In this document: positions 60,330 to 64,000 of the stretch, piece by piece
How the letters are laid out: the number at the start of each line of letters is the position of its first letter
How positions within the stretch are numbered: the first letter of the stretch is position 1
Assembly (NCBI RefSeq): GCF_027595985.1
Contig: NC_073307.1
Span: forward strand, 45,696,094-45,760,093
From: Sorex araneus
Lineage: Eukaryota; Chordata; Mammalia; Eulipotyphla; Soricidae
DNA length: 64,000 bases
Reading direction: 5' to 3'
Made by a program: the position numbers and the translations under genes
Notes under the pieces: generated by a model
Database searches by the model: none
Seen by the model: only the letters and a program-made list of their open reading frames with translations
Told to the model about the DNA's origin: nothing

Positions 60330-60482
60330 TTTTGGACACACCTGGAAGTGTTCAGGTTTACTCCTGACTGCGTTCAGGAGTAACTCCTGTCTGGGTCAGT
60401 GAACCGTATGGGATGGTGGGGAATAAACCTTCAAAACAAGCACCCTCAAGCACTCTACGCGCTATAATATCTCTCCAGCACA
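60330..60482 (-). mobile_element. SINE, family B, diverged
   Basis: Antisense: GGACACACCTGGAAGTGTTC, CTGACTGCGTTCAGGAGTAAC, ending AATATCTCTCCAGC. Confidence 0.75.
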
Positions 60483-60504
60483 CCCGCCGTCCCCCCCCCT
60501 TTTT

Positions 60505-60655
60505 TTCTTTTTTGGGGCACACCTGGCAATGTTCAGTGATTATTCCTGGACTTACACTCGAGAATTATTCCTGGAAAGTTCAGGAACCATAGCGGATGCT
60601 GGAAACAGTACCCGATTGGTCATATGCAAGGCTAACTATTATTCTGTCCCCACCT
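60505..60655 (-). mobile_element. SINE, family B, diverged
   Basis: Antisense: TTTGGGGCACACCTGGCAATG to ATTCTGTCCCC. Confidence 0.75.
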
Positions 60656-60763
60656 TAAGTTTTTAGATGTTTTAAAACCTAAAAATAAAAAACCCAAACT
60701 CTTTTGTAAATATAACAGCCAAGTATTAATCCTGCTATCAACATTGTTATTCAGCTTCAACTA

Positions 60764-60767
<4 letters not shown>

Positions 60768-60804
<37 letters not shown>
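60768..60804. repeat. (GT)n microsatellite
   Basis: About 18 GT units. Confidence 0.97.
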
Positions 60805-60805
<1 letters not shown>

Positions 60806-60867
60806 TAAATAGATGGATTGTGTCATGTCAAATAAATCTCAAAGCTGTAATGATTTTTGTCTATTTT

Positions 60868-61010
60868 TTGTTTGGTGTTTGAGCTATTCTGTTAGTGCTC
60901 AGGGCTTCCTTCTGACTCAGCACTCAGGGATCACTCCTGGTACGGTTCAGGAGGCTATGTATGGCAGCATGCAAGGCACATGCCCTACCCACTATACTAT
61001 CTCTCCATCT
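60868..61010 (-). mobile_element. SINE, family B, diverged
   Basis: Antisense: GTGTTTGAGCTATTCTGTTAG, CACTCAGGGATCACTCCTGG, ending ACTATCTCTCCATC. Confidence 0.75.
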
Positions 61011-61069
61011 CCTATTAAGTAATAATGAGTCCTTTTTTAAAAAGTACACACACACACACACACACATAA

Positions 61070-61315
61070 AATAGTTCTAGCATAGCAGGTAGGGCATGTG
61101 CCTTGCATGCAGCCGATCCAGGTTTGATTCCTCCGTCCCTCTCAGAGAGCCCGGCAAGCTACCGAGAGTATCCCGCCCGCATGGCAGAGCCTGGCAAGCT
61201 ACCCGAGGTGTATGCTATATGCCAAAAACAGTAACAACAAGTCTCACAATGGAGATGTTCTTGGTGCCCGCTGGAGCAAATCGATAAAACAAAAGGATGA
61301 CAGTGATACAGTGAT
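61070..61315 (+). mobile_element. SINE, family A, near consensus
   Basis: GAGAGCCCGGCAAGCTACCG, ATCCCGCCCGCATGGCAGAG, GCCAAAAACAGTAACAACAA and the RTE tail ending GATGACAGTGATACAGTGAT. Probably one of the younger copies. A (CA)n run (61047-61066) precedes it. Confidence 0.93.
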
Positions 61316-62317
61316 ACATATGTATCCTCATACTAGGCCACATGTTATGTGCCATGCAAGATAATATGCCTTTGTGTACCAGAAGAGAAATAAAGGCTTT
61401 TTCTCTTGAATCATTATTGAAAACACTTTAGAGCAAGTTTTCAAAAAAATTTGATTAGAAAAGTTGAGTCACAGTCTGATTGTCAGGGAAGGGATAACAA
61501 CAATGTGTTTTAGAGTTAATATTAAGAGGCAAATGTACAAGGATAGGAGTGGTGAAATACTTTGAATTCTAGCAGCTTGAGTTCTTTGGAAGGGGAATTA
61601 GGAGACAGGGAACATAAAATGCACAATGTTTAATTTTCTAAACTCAAGCATTTCAATTTTATCGATTGTGTATTATCAAGAATCAGGGGTGCCCTCCCAG
61701 TTATTCTTTTCCTGTACAGCATGTCCGGACAGGAGTTTACAGGCTTAAGAGAGAATTTGTGTAGTAGAAATAAATGGGATTATTGAACTTGGAAATAAAA
61801 ATTTATGCAGAGTCTTGTACTGGAGTTTAGGGCTAATGATGACTTGCTTTAACTAGACCATATGAATTGGATAATACCGCTTCCTTGTGATTTCGCCAAC
61901 TTTCCCCTCATATTATAAAGTGTGTTAGCAAATATTTAAGAGGCTTCCTCTCACGGGTATAATTAAACTTCAAAGAGAACAGCCAAAGCCAGACATTTAG
62001 CTGGACTAGAACTATTTCTTTTTTTTCCCACGGCTCCCAATGTAGCTTGCCTTCATCATATTTTCCAGAGAATGTTCTCAATTATGATTGTCAGTAATAA
62101 TTTTTATTTATTTCTAATTCAGAGCTAGTTCTCGTTTCACCTTGGGCCACTGTACATTCAGTAAGTATATCTATAACCTATTTGGTCCTAGCCTAAACTA
62201 TATCTTCAATTAACCTTATTGGGTACTCTATTCTTTAGTCTATTGAGCTATTTGGTGCCCATGTGGTCAATAATCTTCACATATTCACGTCTAGTCTCAT
62301 CAGTTTTATTTTTCTTA
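61316..62317. other. Unassigned sequence
   Basis: No exon, RNA gene or repeat family recognised. Confidence 0.5.
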
Positions 62318-62830
62318 TTTTATTTTTGGTTTATTTATTTTTAAATTGAATCACTATGAGATAAAAATTAAAAAGTTGTCCGTGATTTGATTGAGTTTCA
62401 GTCATAGAGTGTTCCATCCCTTCACCAGCATACATTTCCCAGCACCAATGTCCCCAGCAGTTACATTATCTTCCTGATCCCCATCCTTCGCCTGCCTCTA
62501 TAATGGGCATCTCTCTCTCACTATTTCCCACTTTCCCTCCTTCCTTTTAAGCATTATGGTTTGCAATACAGATACTGAAAGGTTGTCATTTATATCCCTT
62601 CATTTATATCCCTTTACTCACTTTCAACACTCAGTTCTTGTCTAGAGTGATTATTTCCAGTATTATTTTCATAGTGGTCCCTTCTCTATCCTAACTGCTT
62701 TATACCCCCACATACTTGTGGACCAGTCTTCCTGACCCCTATTTTCTCTATCTTTGGACATTGGTCTCATGCTATCTTTTTTATATCCCACAAATGAGTG
62801 CAGTCACTCTATGTCTGTCCCTCTTGTCTC
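62318..62830 (-). mobile_element. L1 3' UTR, minus strand, older
   Basis: Antisense A-rich end (TTTATTTATTTTTAAATTGAATCAC), TTCACCAGCATACATTTCCC, GGTTTGCAATACAGATACTG, ending in ORF2-end text (CACAAATGAGTGCAGTCA). Confidence 0.8.
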
Positions 62831-63582
62831 ATAGATTTTTAACCATGGTACTTATCACAAATTCCCTACTCCTTTTTACCTCTCCCCTCCACTTATGACT
62901 GGTCTCATTTATTACAAAACTCTAGTTTATCTTTTACAATGTATCTACTTTTTTGTTTATAAGACTTTCTGTCTGATAAGACCTATGTTATCAAAATTAA
63001 TTGCATTTTGCTGATATATTCACAGGCCCTTGAGAGATATATGTTCTAGAATGCTATAAAATGTTATAAGTAATGTGAAAATTGCTATAAAAAGACAGGA
63101 AATAAAGTATAATTAACCATTATACTTATATAGCAAACCATAGAAAATATAACATTCAAAGTTTGACATAGAGAATTAGGAGGAAATTTAGATAATTACA
63201 ACCCAAAGAGTAAAAGTAAAACATTACAAACAAATATAAAATACATCACAAATTTCACCCAAGATATTTAATAACCATGAGTTTTACCCAAAAAAGTTAA
63301 GAGGATTTTAAGAAAAAAAAATCTTATCTTACCTTCAATATTTTTACAGAGATTATATCTTTATAATCTTGTAGATAAGAACTGATGCAATATAGCAATT
63401 TAATACCACCTTCTGAATTGCTCTGGAACCTGTGGAACAGGTTTATGACAGTTCTGAGAAACAACAAATAATAAAAGAACTAAAATTCATCCCTGTCAAT
63501 TTGAAAACTTTTAGTGATAAATTTGATGTAATCGTTGAAGGTGAGATCCTATGTCAGAGTCTAATATATCTCTTGTATTGGC
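62831..63582. other. Unassigned AT-rich sequence
   Basis: Nothing recognised between the L1 end and the next SINE. Confidence 0.5.
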
Positions 63583-63836
63583 GATGGACTGGAGCGATGG
63601 CACAGCGGGTAGGGTGTTTGCCTTGCACACAGTCAACCCGGGTTCAATTCCTTTCTCCCTCTTGGAGATCCCAGCAAGCTACCAAGAGTATCCCACCCAC
63701 ACGGCAGAGTCTGACAAGCTTCCCGTGGCATATTCAATATGCCAAAAACAGTAACAACAAATCTCACAATGGAGATGTTACTGGTGCCCGCTCAAGCAAA
63801 TCGATGAACAATGGGATAACAGTGCTATATTGGCAA
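63583..63836 (+). mobile_element. SINE, family A, full length
   Basis: Intact pol III-type boxes (GATGGCACAGCGGG and GGTTCAATTCC) and the tail GGAGATGTTACTGGTGCCCG. A short duplication, CTATATTGGC(A/G)ATGTCA, follows the 3' end. Confidence 0.93.
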
Positions 63837-63949
63837 TGTCAGTGCACTGCTATATTGGCGATGTCACTGGTCAAAACTGAACAACATAAAATGCTATCTA
63901 TACAAGTCAGGGATATTTACCACAAAAGGGATGCTGACACAGATGGGAC

Positions 63950-64000
63950 TTTATTTATTTATTTATTTATTTATATTTTTTGAGGGGTCACACTCAGTGA
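63950..64000 (-). mobile_element. SINE, family B, cut by window edge
   Basis: A (TTTA)n tail followed by GAGGGGTCACACTCAGTGA, the antisense start of the family. It continues past the window. Confidence 0.75.

Overview
The window is nuclear DNA of a placental mammal, very probably a shrew (Sorex-type eulipotyphlan). It is AT-rich, has spliced genes with canonical GT/AG sites, carries mammalian MIR fossils and L1 LINEs, and is full of a tRNA-headed SINE type that I recognise from Sorex. More than half of it is interspersed repeat. No prokaryotic or CRISPR feature is present.

The only host gene I can support is a Kazal-type serine protease inhibitor on the minus strand, present in two tandem copies. 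The right-hand copy (about 25.4 to 20.26 kb) is complete: CCAAT and TATA boxes, signal-peptide exon, a 14-nt micro-exon, two exons for Kazal domain 1, two exons for Kazal domain 2, stop codon and AATAAA. Intron phases (1, 0, 2, 0, 2) join into one 147-residue reading frame. Cysteine spacing and reactive-site residues (Arg in domain 1, Met in domain 2) match the double-headed submandibular-gland inhibitors known from carnivores. The left-hand copy (3.4 kb leftward) shows promoter and exons 1-3; exons 4-6 lie off the left edge. The gene sits in a segmental duplication: 1-3916 pairs with 22985-25936, and 5640-11124 pairs with 30706 to about 36835. The stretches between the paired blocks do not match, and later retrotransposon insertions distinguish the copies.

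Mobile elements by region. 1-11 kb: copy 1 of the duplication with SINEs, an L1 3' end, a GC-rich unclassified block and a purine microsatellite. 11-20 kb: a graveyard of L1 3' ends and L1-tailed composites. 20-36.8 kb: copy 2. 36.8-39.3 kb: a 5'-truncated RTE-clade LINE with a 559-codon open frame. 39.3-40.7 kb: an L1 3' end. 42.5-43.3 kb: an L1-tailed composite. 43.35-49.33 kb: a full-length L1 with a target-site duplication. 49.4-51.9 kb: an SVA-like composite of a 2-kb VNTR plus an L1-type tail. 52-64 kb: old L1 pieces, many SINEs and unassigned sequence.

The elements form a dependency network. The last ~58 bases of the RTE element (end of its ORF plus 3' end) are the same sequence as the 3' tail of the family A SINE, so RTE is the likely mobilising partner of that SINE. 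L1 is the likely partner of the poly(A)-tailed composites.
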